Source: Gluconobacter frateurii (GTDB lineage Bacteria; Pseudomonadota; Alphaproteobacteria; Acetobacterales; Acetobacteraceae). Taken from it: 64,000 nucleotides of DNA. Positions 19,033 to 28,961 of the stretch are shown here, piece by piece; positions within the stretch are counted from its first letter, which is position 1; each line of letters starts with the position of its first letter. The notes under the pieces were generated by a model, which saw only the letters and a program-made list of their open reading frames with translations, was not told where the DNA came from and did not search any database. The DNA is taken from NCBI RefSeq assembly GCF_002723955.1, contig NZ_BEWN01000005.1, forward strand, positions 304,643-368,642. The letters run 5' to 3'. A program made the position numbers and the translations under genes.

Positions 19033-20190
19033 GTGAGCAACTCAAGCCCTCTCCCTGCCCCACCCGCTTTCATCAACACAGCATCTTTCACGCAGCGTAT
19101 CCACGCAGCCCAAAGCCACCTCGAAGCCGCCGGTTTTGACGCCCTTGCAGTGAATGCTGGAAACAGCCTGCGTTATTTCACCGGGGTTCCTTGGGATGCA
19201 ACAGAGAGGCTGGTTACGCTCGTCATTCCCCGTAAGGGGACGCCTGTGATGGTCTGCCCGCATTTTGAAACAGGATCTTTGAAGGCCTGCCTTAAGACGG
19301 AAACGGAAATCGCCACCTGGCAGGAAGATGAAAATCCGGCCCTGTGTGCCTTTGCACCCTACACTGCAGGAACACGCATCGCCCTGGACCCGGACTTCAC
19401 CCTCGGCACCGTGACCGCCATGCGCAGGGCGCGACCCGACCTTGTTCTTGAAGATGACAACGGGCTGATTTCCGGCATGAGGGCCTGCAAGTCAGCCGAG
19501 GAAATCGCGCTGATCTCGCATGCCATGGCCATAACACTGCAGGTTCACAAAGACGCCCGCTCGTTTTTGAAACCAGGCCTTCTGGCAAGCGAGATACGAC
19601 ATTTCATCGATACCCGTCATCGGGAGCTTGGTGCGGATAACGGGTCCTATTTCTGCGCCGTACAGTTTGGTCACGCTACGGCTTACCCTCATGGCATTCC
19701 GGACAATCAGGTCCTGAAGGAGAACGATCTGGTCCTGATTGATACCGGTTGTCGACTGGATGGCTATCATTCCGATATCACGCGCACTTTCGCTTTCGGC
19801 AAGCCCGACCCCGAGCAGGAACGCATCTGGACCATCGAAAAGGAAGCACAATACGCTGCTTTCAACGCGGCCCGGATCGGCGTGCCATGCCATGAAGTGG
19901 ATGATGCGGCCCGTGCTGTCCTTGTCCGGCATGGCCTGGGCCCGGATTACACCCTCCCCGGGCTACCTCATCGCACCGGGCATGGTATCGGCCTGTCCAT
20001 CCATGAAGCGCCCTATCTTGTTCGTGGGAATGCAACGCCTCTTAAGGCCGGGCATTGCATGTCCAACGAACCGATGATCGTTGTTCCGGGGCAATTTGGG
20101 ATCCGGCTTGAAGACCACTTCTACATGACGGAAGACGGCCCACGCTGGTTCACCGAACCAGCACACAGTTTCACCGCCCCGTTCAACTGA
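19033..20190 (+). CDS. M24B Xaa-Pro peptidase (PepQ/PepP-like) 1
   Basis: A 385-residue metallopeptidase with a creatinase-like N-terminal domain and a pita-bread catalytic domain. Metal ligands are visible in order: IDTG, HSDITRTF, HGIGLSIHE, MSNEPM and RLEDH. Such enzymes cut peptide bonds before or after proline in the cytoplasm. I chose GTG at 19033, with GGAA about 10 bases upstream; TTG at 19012 is possible. It heads a rightward operon with a second M24 enzyme and the hydroxyproline oxidase and dehydrogenase. Release of (hydroxy)proline from imported peptides is the inferred role. Confidence 0.88.
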   Translation: MSNSSPLPAPPAFINTASFTQRIHAAQSHLEAAGFDALAVNAGNSLRYFTGVPWDATERLVTLVIPRKGTPVMVCPHFETGSLKACLKTETEIATWQEDENPALCAFAPYTAGTRIALDPDFTLGTVTAMRRARPDLVLEDDNGLISGMRACKSAEEIALISHAMAITLQVHKDARSFLKPGLLASEIRHFIDTRHRELGADNGSYFCAVQFGHATAYPHGIPDNQVLKENDLVLIDTGCRLDGYHSDITRTFAFGKPDPEQERIWTIEKEAQYAAFNAARIGVPCHEVDDAARAVLVRHGLGPDYTLPGLPHRTGHGIGLSIHEAPYLVRGNATPLKAGHCMSNEPMIVVPGQFGIRLEDHFYMTEDGPRWFTEPAHSFTAPFN

Positions 20191-20219
20191 ATTTTTGACC
20201 TGAAAGAAGGATATCCCGC

Positions 20220-21986
20220 ATGTCTTCTCTTCCCCTTGCGGGCCGCCTGACTGCTCTCCGCCATGCTCTGTCAGAGTTTGGCGTGGATGGGTTCTTCCTT
20301 CCCCGCAGCGATGAACATCTGGGCGAGTATGTACCCGCCTGTGCCGAACGTCTTGCATGGCTGACCGGCTTTACCGGCAGCGCGGGTCTGGCACTCGTTC
20401 TGCCAGAGGCGGCGGCCGTGTTCTCCGACGGCCGATACCAGATCCAGATGCGTCAGCAGGTGGAACAATCCGTCTGGTCCATCGAGCACATGTACGAAAC
20501 CGTCCCACCTCTCTGGGCAGCCGAACATGCGACGGGAAAAGCCATCGGCTATGACCCCCGCATCGTCAGCGTTCAGGATATCGAAGCCTTCCGGAAGGCC
20601 GGATGCCAGATGGTGGCTCTGAACCGCAACCCGATTGACGGGATCTGGACGGATCGCCCCGCGCCGCCTTCATCGCCGGTTCTGGTACAGCCCCTGGAAC
20701 TGACGGGACGTGAGAACCACGCCAAGATCCGGGACATCGCAGATATTTTGCGCCAGAACGGTCAGGACGCCGTTCTCCTGCCCGACCCAACCAGTATCGC
20801 CTGGTTGCTGAACATTCGCGGACGGGATCTGCCTTTTCTACCGGTCGCCCTGTGTTTCGCCGTCCTGCATGTGGACGAAACAGTCGATCTGTTCATCGAT
20901 CCTTCTCGCATCGATGGCAGCGTCAGCACTCATCTGGGCGATGCGGTTCGCGTACGAAAATCCGCAGAAATGGCACAGGTTCTACAGACCCTTCACGGCA
21001 AAACCATTCGTCTGGACCCGGCCCGCTGCCCGGTCTGGTTCACCGTTACACTCAAGAGCGCAAATGCGACGCTCGCCCACGGTACGGACCCGTGCCTGAT
21101 GCCCCGCGCCAGCAAGACACCGGCAGAGCTGGACGGTATGCGCCGTGCCCATCTTCTGGATGGCATTGCCCTGTGCCGCTTCCTCTCCTGGCTCGATGTC
21201 CATGGCGTCGGCAAGACCGAAATCGCCATTTCGGACCATCTTCTTGCCCTTCGCCGGGAGGCCGAAAGCTGCATTGGACCCAGCTTCCACACCATCGCAG
21301 GCACCGGGCCGAATGCCGCCATCATGCACTATGCTCCCACGCAGGAGCACTGCGACACGGTGCAGGCCGATACTTTCCTGCTCATCGACAGCGGCGGCCA
21401 GTACACTGATGCGACCACCGATGTTACCCGTACCGTCTGGATGGGAACCGGCACACCTCCCGAAGCATGGAAAACGCATTATACCTGTGTGCTCAAGGGG
21501 CTGATCGCTCTGCATTCCGCCGTTTTTCCGGCGGGCACGCATGGATACAGACTGGACCCGCTGGCTCGGCTGGCGCTTTGGCAGGAAGGTCTGGATTTCG
21601 ATCACGGGGCCGGACATGGCGTGGGGAGTTGCCTGTCCGTACATGAATGGCCGCTCGGCTTCACCCGACGCCCGGTTCTGGACCCGATCTGCGAACACAT
21701 GGTTCTGACCAACGAACCCGGATTCTACGCTCCCGGTTCCCATGGCATCCGGCTGGAAAGCCAGATGGAAACCTGCCTGGCGCATCGAACCGAGACCGGC
21801 GACATGCTCTGCTTCAGAACATTGACCCTGGCCCCGATAGATCAGCGCGGTATCGTCCCCTCCCGTCTGACAGACGTGGAACGGAGCTGGCTGAACGACT
21901 ATCACGCCGAAGTTCTGGCTCAGATCGGCCCGCATCTGGCAACAGAGGACTATGCCTGGCTGGAACGCGCATGTCGGAAACTGTGA
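20220..21986 (+). CDS. M24B aminopeptidase P 2
   Basis: A 588-residue aminopeptidase P of the long, eukaryote-like class, with two creatinase-type N-terminal domains before the catalytic domain. Ligand motifs: IDSGGQYTDATTDVTRTVW, GHGVGSCLSVHE, LTNEPGFY and GIRLESQME. It removes N-terminal residues next to proline. AAGAAGGA lies 11 bases upstream of the ATG. The 3' end overlaps the FAD oxidase start by 16 bases, indicating translational coupling. Two different Xaa-Pro enzymes in one operon is unusual and points to proline-rich peptides. Confidence 0.9.
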   Translation: MSSLPLAGRLTALRHALSEFGVDGFFLPRSDEHLGEYVPACAERLAWLTGFTGSAGLALVLPEAAAVFSDGRYQIQMRQQVEQSVWSIEHMYETVPPLWAAEHATGKAIGYDPRIVSVQDIEAFRKAGCQMVALNRNPIDGIWTDRPAPPSSPVLVQPLELTGRENHAKIRDIADILRQNGQDAVLLPDPTSIAWLLNIRGRDLPFLPVALCFAVLHVDETVDLFIDPSRIDGSVSTHLGDAVRVRKSAEMAQVLQTLHGKTIRLDPARCPVWFTVTLKSANATLAHGTDPCLMPRASKTPAELDGMRRAHLLDGIALCRFLSWLDVHGVGKTEIAISDHLLALRREAESCIGPSFHTIAGTGPNAAIMHYAPTQEHCDTVQADTFLLIDSGGQYTDATTDVTRTVWMGTGTPPEAWKTHYTCVLKGLIALHSAVFPAGTHGYRLDPLARLALWQEGLDFDHGAGHGVGSCLSVHEWPLGFTRRPVLDPICEHMVLTNEPGFYAPGSHGIRLESQMETCLAHRTETGDMLCFRTLTLAPIDQRGIVPSRLTDVERSWLNDYHAEVLAQIGPHLATEDYAWLERACRKL

Positions 21987-23254
21987 CATCCACGCGTCCT
22001 GCTCCCCGTTCCGTGCTCGTGCTGGGTGGTGGGATCGTGGCACGATGCTGCGCCCTGCGCCTTCAGGAACAGGGATGCGCCGTCACACTTGTGGCCGAGC
22101 CGGATGCCACACCGCCCTCATGGGGTAATGCCGGGCACATCGCCACCGAACAGGTGCAGGTTCTGGCCCGTCTCTCCACCGCGTCCCGCGTTGTGACGGA
22201 CCTGTTCCCGCGAGGTCCTGTCGCGCTGGACTGGCGCAATATAGAGGCATGGCTGCCCTGGTCTTTCCGGTTTTTGAACGCCTGTCGTCCAGTTACCGTC
22301 CGTCAGGGGGACTCTGCCCTGAAGAGCCTCATGGCAGACGCGCTTCCTGCATGGAAACGGCTGACTGAAACCCTGGACCAGCCAGACCTGTTGGATCCTC
22401 AAGGCATTATCAAGCTCTGGGAAGGCGCCACCGCCGAGCGAAACGCTATTGCCTCCCTGCAAGCAGACAGCGGGACCGCCATAGCCAAGCGCGTCGAAGC
22501 CGGACTGATAGACACCTTTAATCGGGCCCTCTCCTCTCCGGTAAAGGCCGGAGTCCATTTTGGGGGTACAGCTCACATTACCAGCCCCCGAGATGTTCTC
22601 GACAGGCTTCTGGCGCGTTTCACGCTGTGCGGCGGCGTTCATCTGCCAGCGATGGCTCTGAACATTGATCATACAGTGAAGGACGTTCGCGTCAGAACGA
22701 CAGACGGTGATCTTGTCGCGGACCGGGTCATCGTCGCCTGCGGCGTCCGTTCAGGGGACCTCCTCCCGCAGGTCACAGCCCCCCTCATCGCGGAGCGTGG
22801 TTATCACGTGGAATGGGACCATGGTGGCGGCTGGACGCTCCCCAACGTGGTCTTTGAAGATCGAGCCGTTGTCGTCACCCGTTTTGGACCACGGCTGCGC
22901 GCAACATCTTTTGTCGAATTCACACGGGATGCTTCCAGCCCGGACCCGCGCAAATGGGACCGGCTGGAAGCCCATGTCCGGGAGCTTGGCCTTCCCGTCG
23001 CATCCGCTTTCAGTCGCTGGCATGGTTCACGGCCGACATTGCCGGACTATCTTCCGGCTCTCGGGACTCTCCGTCATACACCTCGCGTCGTTGCAGCCTA
23101 CGGACACAACCACCTGGGGCTCACCCTCGCTCCCATCACGGCAGAGCTCATAACCGCGCATCTCCTGCATGGCACGCCTTTGCCGACAGCATTCAATCCG
23201 GACAGGTTCAGCCTGTCTCCCCTGTTTTCACGAAATAAAAAGGACTCCTCATGA
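21971..23254 (+). CDS. hypO: FAD-dependent cis-4-hydroxy-D-proline oxidase (DadA/HypO-like)
   Basis: A 427-residue DAO-superfamily flavoprotein. An N-terminal Rossmann site, VLVLGGGIVARCCALRLQEQG, is followed by PSWGNAGHIATEQV as in DadA-like enzymes. The C-terminal FAD segment is RVVAAYGHNHLGLTLAP. The start is the ATG at 21971, overlapping the previous gene; the frame is open much further upstream but only as antisense-like filler. It oxidises cis-4-hydroxy-D-proline to 1-pyrroline-4-hydroxy-2-carboxylate, passing electrons to the respiratory chain. The stop overlaps the next start (ATGA). Confidence 0.9.
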   Translation: MSETVTSTRPAPRSVLVLGGGIVARCCALRLQEQGCAVTLVAEPDATPPSWGNAGHIATEQVQVLARLSTASRVVTDLFPRGPVALDWRNIEAWLPWSFRFLNACRPVTVRQGDSALKSLMADALPAWKRLTETLDQPDLLDPQGIIKLWEGATAERNAIASLQADSGTAIAKRVEAGLIDTFNRALSSPVKAGVHFGGTAHITSPRDVLDRLLARFTLCGGVHLPAMALNIDHTVKDVRVRTTDGDLVADRVIVACGVRSGDLLPQVTAPLIAERGYHVEWDHGGGWTLPNVVFEDRAVVVTRFGPRLRATSFVEFTRDASSPDPRKWDRLEAHVRELGLPVASAFSRWHGSRPTLPDYLPALGTLRHTPRVVAAYGHNHLGLTLAPITAELITAHLLHGTPLPTAFNPDRFSLSPLFSRNKKDSS

Positions 23255-24786
23255 CCCTGACAGGCGCCCTTCTGATTGGTCAGAACACAGTTCTCCGTCC
23301 CCGGACATTTCATGCCGTCAATGCAACGACGGGTGATGCTTTGGAAACCGCCTTTTCCTGCGCAACACCCGAGGACGTCAACAGCGCCTGCCAACTGGCA
23401 GAAGCCGCGTTTGATACGTTCCGTGCCCTTTCCCCCGATACTCGTGCACAGTTCCTGGAGGACGTCGCGGACGCAATCGAAGCCCTTGGCCAGCCTCTGC
23501 TGGATCGTGCCCATGCTGAAACCGGGCTACCACTAGGCCGCCTGACCGGCGAACGAGGGCGCACCATGGGTCAGCTCCGCATGTTCGCACAGGAACTGCG
23601 CGCCGGACGTTGCTTCGATATCCGGATTGACCCAGCCCTGCCGGATCGCACCCCGATGCCAAGGGCCGACCTGCGTCAGATCCGTATCGGGGTCGGCCCG
23701 GTTGCCGTCTTCGGAGCCAGTAATTTCCCTTTGGCGTTCTCAGTAGCGGGAGGGGATACAGCCTCCGCCTTCGCTGCGGGATGTCCTGTAGTGGTCAAGG
23801 CGCATCCGGCGCATCCCGGCACCAGCGAACTGGTCGGTCGTGCCATTCAGGCCGCCGTAAAAAAGAACAACCTGCCGGACGGAACATTCTCGCTTCTTGG
23901 TGGTCCGGATCATGACCTCGGGGCTGCATTAGTCCGCCATCCGGCCATTATGGCTGTGGGGTATACGGGTTCTCGCACAGGCGGTCTGGCGCTCAGCCAG
24001 ATTGCAGCCGTCCGTCCTGTTCCTGTACCCGTCTATGCAGAAATGAGCAGCATCAACCCTGTCTATCTGCTGCCGAACGCCCTGGAAAACACAGCCGAAA
24101 AACTCGGGTCCGCCTTTGTTGGCTCCCTGACCATGGGCGCGGGTCAGTTCTGCACCAATCCAGGACTGATCCTGGCCCTGGCTGGCCCGGCTCTGGACCG
24201 GTTTCAGGACAGCACACGCAAAGCGCTTGAAACCGCACCGGCCGCCACCATGCTGACAGGCGGCATTCACGCAGCTTACGACGCAGGCGTGAAAGCTCTG
24301 GCCGAACGCACAGGCGTAACACTGCTGGGACGTGGACCGAAAGGAGATGCGTCTGGCTGTCAGGCCGCCGTCTTCACCACCGAGGCCGAAAGCTTCATGA
24401 AAGACCCCTTCATGCAGCATGAGATTTTCGGCTCCTGCTCCCTGATCGTGTCTTGTCCGGACTTAAAGACCCTGCAAGCCCTAACCAGCGGACTTGAAGG
24501 GCAGCTCACCGCCACTCTGCATCTGGAAGACGCTGACATCCCCATGGCCCGGGCGCTCATGCCTCTGCTGGAGCGCAAGGTTGGTCGTATCCTGGCCAAT
24601 GCATGGCCCACCGGTGTGGAAGTCTGTGCTGCCATGGTGCATGGCGGTCCCTTCCCGGCTACAACGGACCCGCGCAGCACCTCTGTCGGCACCGCAGCCA
24701 TGGAACGCTTCCTTCGCCCGGCCTGCTATCAGGACCTGCCGGACGAACTCCTTCCCGCAGGCCTTCGCAGAAGCGTCTCCCCGTAA
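23251..24786 (+). CDS. hypH: 2-oxoglutarate semialdehyde dehydrogenase
   Basis: A 511-residue NAD(P)-dependent aldehyde dehydrogenase. Catalytic Glu264 lies in AEMSSINP, Cys301 in GAGQFCTNPG, and cofactor Lys183 in VVKAHPAHPG. AEMSSINP/GQFCTNPG is the signature of 2-oxoglutarate (alpha-ketoglutaric) semialdehyde dehydrogenases. It completes the pathway to 2-oxoglutarate, which enters the citric acid cycle. It overlaps hypO by 4 bases and is followed by the permease gene. Confidence 0.92.
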   Translation: MTLTGALLIGQNTVLRPRTFHAVNATTGDALETAFSCATPEDVNSACQLAEAAFDTFRALSPDTRAQFLEDVADAIEALGQPLLDRAHAETGLPLGRLTGERGRTMGQLRMFAQELRAGRCFDIRIDPALPDRTPMPRADLRQIRIGVGPVAVFGASNFPLAFSVAGGDTASAFAAGCPVVVKAHPAHPGTSELVGRAIQAAVKKNNLPDGTFSLLGGPDHDLGAALVRHPAIMAVGYTGSRTGGLALSQIAAVRPVPVPVYAEMSSINPVYLLPNALENTAEKLGSAFVGSLTMGAGQFCTNPGLILALAGPALDRFQDSTRKALETAPAATMLTGGIHAAYDAGVKALAERTGVTLLGRGPKGDASGCQAAVFTTEAESFMKDPFMQHEIFGSCSLIVSCPDLKTLQALTSGLEGQLTATLHLEDADIPMARALMPLLERKVGRILANAWPTGVEVCAAMVHGGPFPATTDPRSTSVGTAAMERFLRPACYQDLPDELLPAGLRRSVSP

Positions 24787-24835
24787 AACCCGGAACAGAC
24801 GTCAGCTCAAGCAGCCCGGATAACAGGAGTGTTTC

Positions 24836-26410
24836 ATGCCCCACGAGGAATCAGGCTATTTCCGACAGCGCCTTGGCCTTTTCGACCTGACCATGATCGG
24901 CTTCGGGTCCATCTTCGGTTCTGGCTGGCTGTTCGCAGCAGCCCATGTGGCTGATATGGCCGGTCCTGCCAGTATTCTGTCCTGGCTTATCGGAGGCGTG
25001 GCCGTCCTGCTGATCGGGCTGGTTTACTGTGAGCTTGGCGCCGCCCTGCCTCTGGCGGGAAGTGTGGTTCGTTATCCAGAGCAGGCACATGGATCAACAG
25101 CCGCATTCCTGACCGGAGCGATGACCACCATCGCCTTTTCCAGCCTGATTTCCATCGAGATCGTCGCGGCCAGACAATATGCCGATGCCTGGACAGGCGG
25201 ACTAACCCGCAACGCCAATGGCGATCCCACGCTGGCAGGATGGCTCGTGCAATTCGCGGTCATGGTGGTGCTTTATGCGATTAACCGGCGCGGCATCGGC
25301 AGCTTTGCCCTGATCAACAACATCGTCACCGTTTTCAAGTTTCTGGTTCCGACACTGGTCATCGTGCTGCTGCTGGCTCATCTGCGCATGGACAATTTCA
25401 GCCTGCATGGATTTGCGCCGCATGGATTTCAAGGCGTAGAAACGGCCATCTCCGCCGGTGGGGTCGTATTCGCTTATCTGGGACTCACACCCATTCTGTC
25501 CGTAGCAGGTGAGGTCCGCAATCCTCAGCGAACCATTCCTATCGCACTCATGGCCTCCATAATCTTAGCCATGCTGGTCTATCTCTTGCTACAGACCGCC
25601 TTTATCGGCGCGCTACCCAGCACCCTGCTCGCGACAGGCTGGAGCGGTCTCTCAACGCGCATGGCTCTTCCCTTTCATGATATCGCCGTACAGCTCGGGC
25701 TGGGCTTTCTAGCTATTCTGGTTGTGACAGATGCCATTCTTTCTCCCACCGGGACTGGCAATATCTATATGTCGTCCACGGCCCGCGTGATTTATGCCTG
25801 GTCCAGAAGCGGCACGTTCTTTCCCGTTTTCCAGAAAGTCGACACGAAACGCGGCGTACCGGACAAGGCCCTGCTGCTGACCTTCGGACTGGCCCTTTTC
25901 TGGACATTACCATTTCCTTCATGGCAGGCCCTGATCGGGGTCGTCTCGTCTGCGCTGATGCTCAGCTATGCCATGGCCCCACCTTCTGCCGCGGCGTTGC
26001 GTCGTTCCCAGCCTAAACTGTCCCGCCCTTTCCGCACACCATGCTTTGAAATTCTCTCCCCACTGGCCTTCGCCATCGCATCGTTGATTGTTCTCTGGAC
26101 GGGCTGGCACACCTTGAGCTGGCTAATGCCAACATTGCTCGCCCTGACTGCCATTTTCATGACTGCGGCTTGGCGAAGTCTTTCTCGCGATGACTGGAAA
26201 CAGAACCTCCGGTGCAGCTTCTGGATGCCAGTCTATTTTCTGGGACTGCTCGTCCTGTCGTGGCTTGGCCCTTTCGAAGGCACTTCACACCTGGGCCATG
26301 GATACGATGATATCGTCACGATCCTGTTCGCACTCCTCATCCATCACTGGGCCGCTGCCTGTGGCCTCAGGACACTTCCGTCAGCCACACACCTGCCCGT
26401 TCGCGCATAA
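24836..26410 (+). CDS. APC-family amino acid permease
   Basis: A 524-residue inner-membrane transporter with about 12 hydrophobic segments. The N-terminal GLFDLTMIGFGSIFGSGWLF is the APC-superfamily first helix with the glycine-rich break. AGGAG sits just upstream of the ATG. It ends the rightward operon after hypH, so free (hydroxy)proline or a related amino acid is the likely substrate. The family alone does not tell which one. Confidence 0.88.
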   Translation: MPHEESGYFRQRLGLFDLTMIGFGSIFGSGWLFAAAHVADMAGPASILSWLIGGVAVLLIGLVYCELGAALPLAGSVVRYPEQAHGSTAAFLTGAMTTIAFSSLISIEIVAARQYADAWTGGLTRNANGDPTLAGWLVQFAVMVVLYAINRRGIGSFALINNIVTVFKFLVPTLVIVLLLAHLRMDNFSLHGFAPHGFQGVETAISAGGVVFAYLGLTPILSVAGEVRNPQRTIPIALMASIILAMLVYLLLQTAFIGALPSTLLATGWSGLSTRMALPFHDIAVQLGLGFLAILVVTDAILSPTGTGNIYMSSTARVIYAWSRSGTFFPVFQKVDTKRGVPDKALLLTFGLALFWTLPFPSWQALIGVVSSALMLSYAMAPPSAAALRRSQPKLSRPFRTPCFEILSPLAFAIASLIVLWTGWHTLSWLMPTLLALTAIFMTAAWRSLSRDDWKQNLRCSFWMPVYFLGLLVLSWLGPFEGTSHLGHGYDDIVTILFALLIHHWAAACGLRTLPSATHLPVRA

Positions 26411-26413
26411 CGC

Positions 26414-28798
26414 TCAGGACCTGACAGACAGCACACGGACGTCAAAGAACGGTCCGCTTGTCCGGCCACTACCGGGCTCAATCCTCAGAGTGAAGATCTT
26501 CCTGCCACGTACCCAGGCTTCCGGGATCAGGGCCTCCACGTCCACGAACTGTGCAGGCTTGTCAGCAGGCCATTTCACATCGGGAAGCGCCCTGCCGTTT
26601 ACCAGAAGCCGGGCACCACGCGTGCGGGTAATGTCCGCACTCCACACAGTCACCTTCAGGGCCAGTGGTCCCGGTCTGGTTTTCATGGTGCATTCAATAA
26701 ACCCGCCAGAACGCAGATCCCTCCCGTTTCGTCCACGATAGACCAGGGGCCAGGAATTTTCTGCACGGAGAGCATGGTCATGCTCCTGCTGCATTTCCCC
26801 CAGATGAATCACATCGATCGTTCGTGCAGCGATGTCCTTCTGACGCTGCTGCTCCTTGCGATAAGACGCTTCTTCCTGTGTCCACTCCGCCTCTGAAAAA
26901 CAACGGAGATACAAGGCACTCCGTCGCCTGTACTGAGCGTAAAAAGGCCTGAACTCAAGCTGAGACGGCCGCCCTGACTGTATCGTGCGAAAAACGGAGG
27001 CCTGACCTTCCACCGGAACAAGATCCTGCGTCAAATCGTCAGTAACAACGGCAGGGTCTACCGCATCATACACACCTTCCGCCGGAGCCAGATCAGCCGC
27101 CAGCACCAGTGGCCCGCGCAGAAGCGTCACGAGTTTCGGTTCATCAACCGGACTTTCCGTCCGCACTGTCATGGGAAGATCCAGCACGACGTGATCTCCC
27201 ACACGCCATTTCCGATCGAGAACGATATACCCATCAGAAGAAGTCACTGGCACATCCTGGCCATTCACGGCCACACGGATCGGCTCCCTGACCCAGCCTG
27301 GCACACGCAGTGCCAGCCTGAAAGCTATGGGGGACTTCAGATCTTCCACCAAAAGACTGACACGCCCGTCGTGCGGATATCCGGTTTCCATCCTCCACGA
27401 AACATCCTTGCGGGCCCAGACCATCCGCGACGGGATATACAGATTGACGAAGAGCGTTTCTTTCCCTTGCCACCAGATGGAATCCCCGTGCTTGGCATGG
27501 CTTTCCATCCCCGTGCCGACACAGCACCAAAAGCTCTCCGTCGGAGTGGACCACTCCCGCACACCTGCCGTAATCGTGGGCGTCATATACGTGAACATGC
27601 CGGTCTGCGGGTCATGAGCCGCCAGAATATGGTTCAGATGCGCCCGCTCGTAATAATCGAACAGTGCAGCCTGCGGGTTCGATGCATAATGCTGACGGGT
27701 AAGCTTGAGCATGTTGTAGGTATTACAATGCTCGCAGGTCTGCTCGGTAATATGCTGTGCGATCGTATCAGGTTCGGAGAAATATTCCCGATCAGCGTTG
27801 CCGCCGATCACATAGCTATGATGCTGCGTGACAGCTTTCCAGAAAAACTCCGGACCAGTCATCCAGCGCCTATCCTGACTGACTTCAGCAATACGCCCCA
27901 AGCCAATAAGCTTTGGAATCTGTGTGTTGGCATGACGGTTCGCCAGATCGTCATGTTCCTCCATCAAAGGATCCAAAACGGGCCGATCATAAATCCGACG
28001 GGCCAGATGCAGCCATTTCTCATCCCCTGTCCGGGACGCCAGTTCCGCAAAACTTTCGTTCAGGCCGCCATATTCACAGGTCAGAACCTTTTGCACCTGA
28101 GCATCAGTCAGCTTACCGAAAAAGGTCTCCAGGAACTCTCCCAGCCCGACTGCGACTTCCAAAGCCTGATGACACTGACAATGAATGTGCGCATCAAACA
28201 AACCTGCAAAGGTTTTATGGAGATTATAAAGTGGTGACCACGCTCCGTTCAGATCGAACCCGGACGAACGGATATCGCCTGCCTCAATCTCGGCAAATAT
28301 TCTTTTGCCATCGACCATCGCTCCGTCTTTTTCTTTGCGTGTAAAGCCAGCGATATAGCCATCGCTCCACTGCCCCTGAACGACAGCCAGTTCCTGCACG
28401 ATATATACGACCCGCGCCCTGCACGCGATTTCACCCGTCTGAGCATACATCAAAGCCAGAGCAGACAGGTAATGACCCAATGTATGCCCGGCGATCGTGT
28501 CGCTTTCCCAACCGCCATACAGAGCGCCCTTCGGCAGGAGCCCAGCCTGTTTGCGGAAATTGTGAAGAAGGCGGTCCGCTTTCAGACTGAGAAGATAGAC
28601 CCTGTTACGTTCAACAGCGTCCAGCCACGGAGAGGGTAAAAGCCTTACATTCGAAAGCGGTACTGGCGTGACATCTGCTTCAAAGCCACCCTGAAGCCGC
28701 GCCGCATAAGCACTCTGCCGCCCCCCTGGCACAATGGCATTCACACTTCCCGCAGCCGCACTAGCCAGCAGGAAGCGCCGTTTCATTTTGACGATCAT
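26414..28798 (-). CDS. GH127/GH146-type beta-L-arabinofuranosidase
   Basis: A 794-residue exported glycosidase. ATG 28798 is chosen because AGGGAG precedes it and KRRFLLASAAAGS resembles a Tat signal. The active-site zinc set of HypBA1-type enzymes is intact: Glu338 (DREYF), Glu356 and Cys358 (CEHCN), and Cys425-Cys426 (FWCCVGTG). The paired Cys includes the unusual cysteine nucleophile. HypBA1 of Bifidobacterium longum removes beta-L-arabinofuranose from hydroxyproline-linked oligosaccharides of extensin. Length and a C-terminal extension leave GH146 possible. It converges on the permease with a 3-base gap. Confidence 0.9.
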   Translation of the reverse strand: MIVKMKRRFLLASAAAGSVNAIVPGGRQSAYAARLQGGFEADVTPVPLSNVRLLPSPWLDAVERNRVYLLSLKADRLLHNFRKQAGLLPKGALYGGWESDTIAGHTLGHYLSALALMYAQTGEIACRARVVYIVQELAVVQGQWSDGYIAGFTRKEKDGAMVDGKRIFAEIEAGDIRSSGFDLNGAWSPLYNLHKTFAGLFDAHIHCQCHQALEVAVGLGEFLETFFGKLTDAQVQKVLTCEYGGLNESFAELASRTGDEKWLHLARRIYDRPVLDPLMEEHDDLANRHANTQIPKLIGLGRIAEVSQDRRWMTGPEFFWKAVTQHHSYVIGGNADREYFSEPDTIAQHITEQTCEHCNTYNMLKLTRQHYASNPQAALFDYYERAHLNHILAAHDPQTGMFTYMTPTITAGVREWSTPTESFWCCVGTGMESHAKHGDSIWWQGKETLFVNLYIPSRMVWARKDVSWRMETGYPHDGRVSLLVEDLKSPIAFRLALRVPGWVREPIRVAVNGQDVPVTSSDGYIVLDRKWRVGDHVVLDLPMTVRTESPVDEPKLVTLLRGPLVLAADLAPAEGVYDAVDPAVVTDDLTQDLVPVEGQASVFRTIQSGRPSQLEFRPFYAQYRRRSALYLRCFSEAEWTQEEASYRKEQQRQKDIAARTIDVIHLGEMQQEHDHALRAENSWPLVYRGRNGRDLRSGGFIECTMKTRPGPLALKVTVWSADITRTRGARLLVNGRALPDVKWPADKPAQFVDVEALIPEAWVRGRKIFTLRIEPGSGRTSGPFFDVRVLSVRS

Positions 28799-28841
28799 GG
28801 CTATCTCCCTACCTACCGCTGAATGGGGTAATCCTGTTTTA

Positions 28842-28860
28842 TATATCGTATACAATTATT
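28842..28860 (+). promoter_or_regulatory. GntR-regulon operator copy 5 (arabinofuranosidase)
   Basis: TATATCGTATACAATTATT, core GTATAC at 28848-28853, 50 bases upstream of the GH127 start. Confidence 0.8.
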
Positions 28861-28927
28861 AGCAAACAATACAGCCTACGCCATCATTCCTTCATATTGT
28901 TTTCTTTCCAGAACGGATATCTTTCTA

Positions 28928-28942
28928 TAATCGTATACTAAA
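28928..28942 (+). promoter_or_regulatory. GntR-regulon operator copy 6 (POT transporter)
   Basis: TAATCGTATACTAAA, core GTATAC at 28933-28938, 24 bases before the POT start codon. It has one departure from TATCGTATAC (AATCGTATAC). Confidence 0.7.
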
Positions 28943-28961
28943 TAACAAACTTGGTGTTGTC

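Noticed and set aside
21647..21970. N-terminal extension of the FAD oxidase
   Set aside because: It lies within the M24 gene in another frame and the family N terminus begins at 21971.
20982..22043. Open frame of 353 codons on the minus strand
   Set aside because: Antisense to the second M24 peptidase gene; a composition artefact.
27191..28237. Open frame of 348 codons on the plus strand
   Set aside because: Antisense to the arabinofuranosidase gene, whose catalytic residues are intact.
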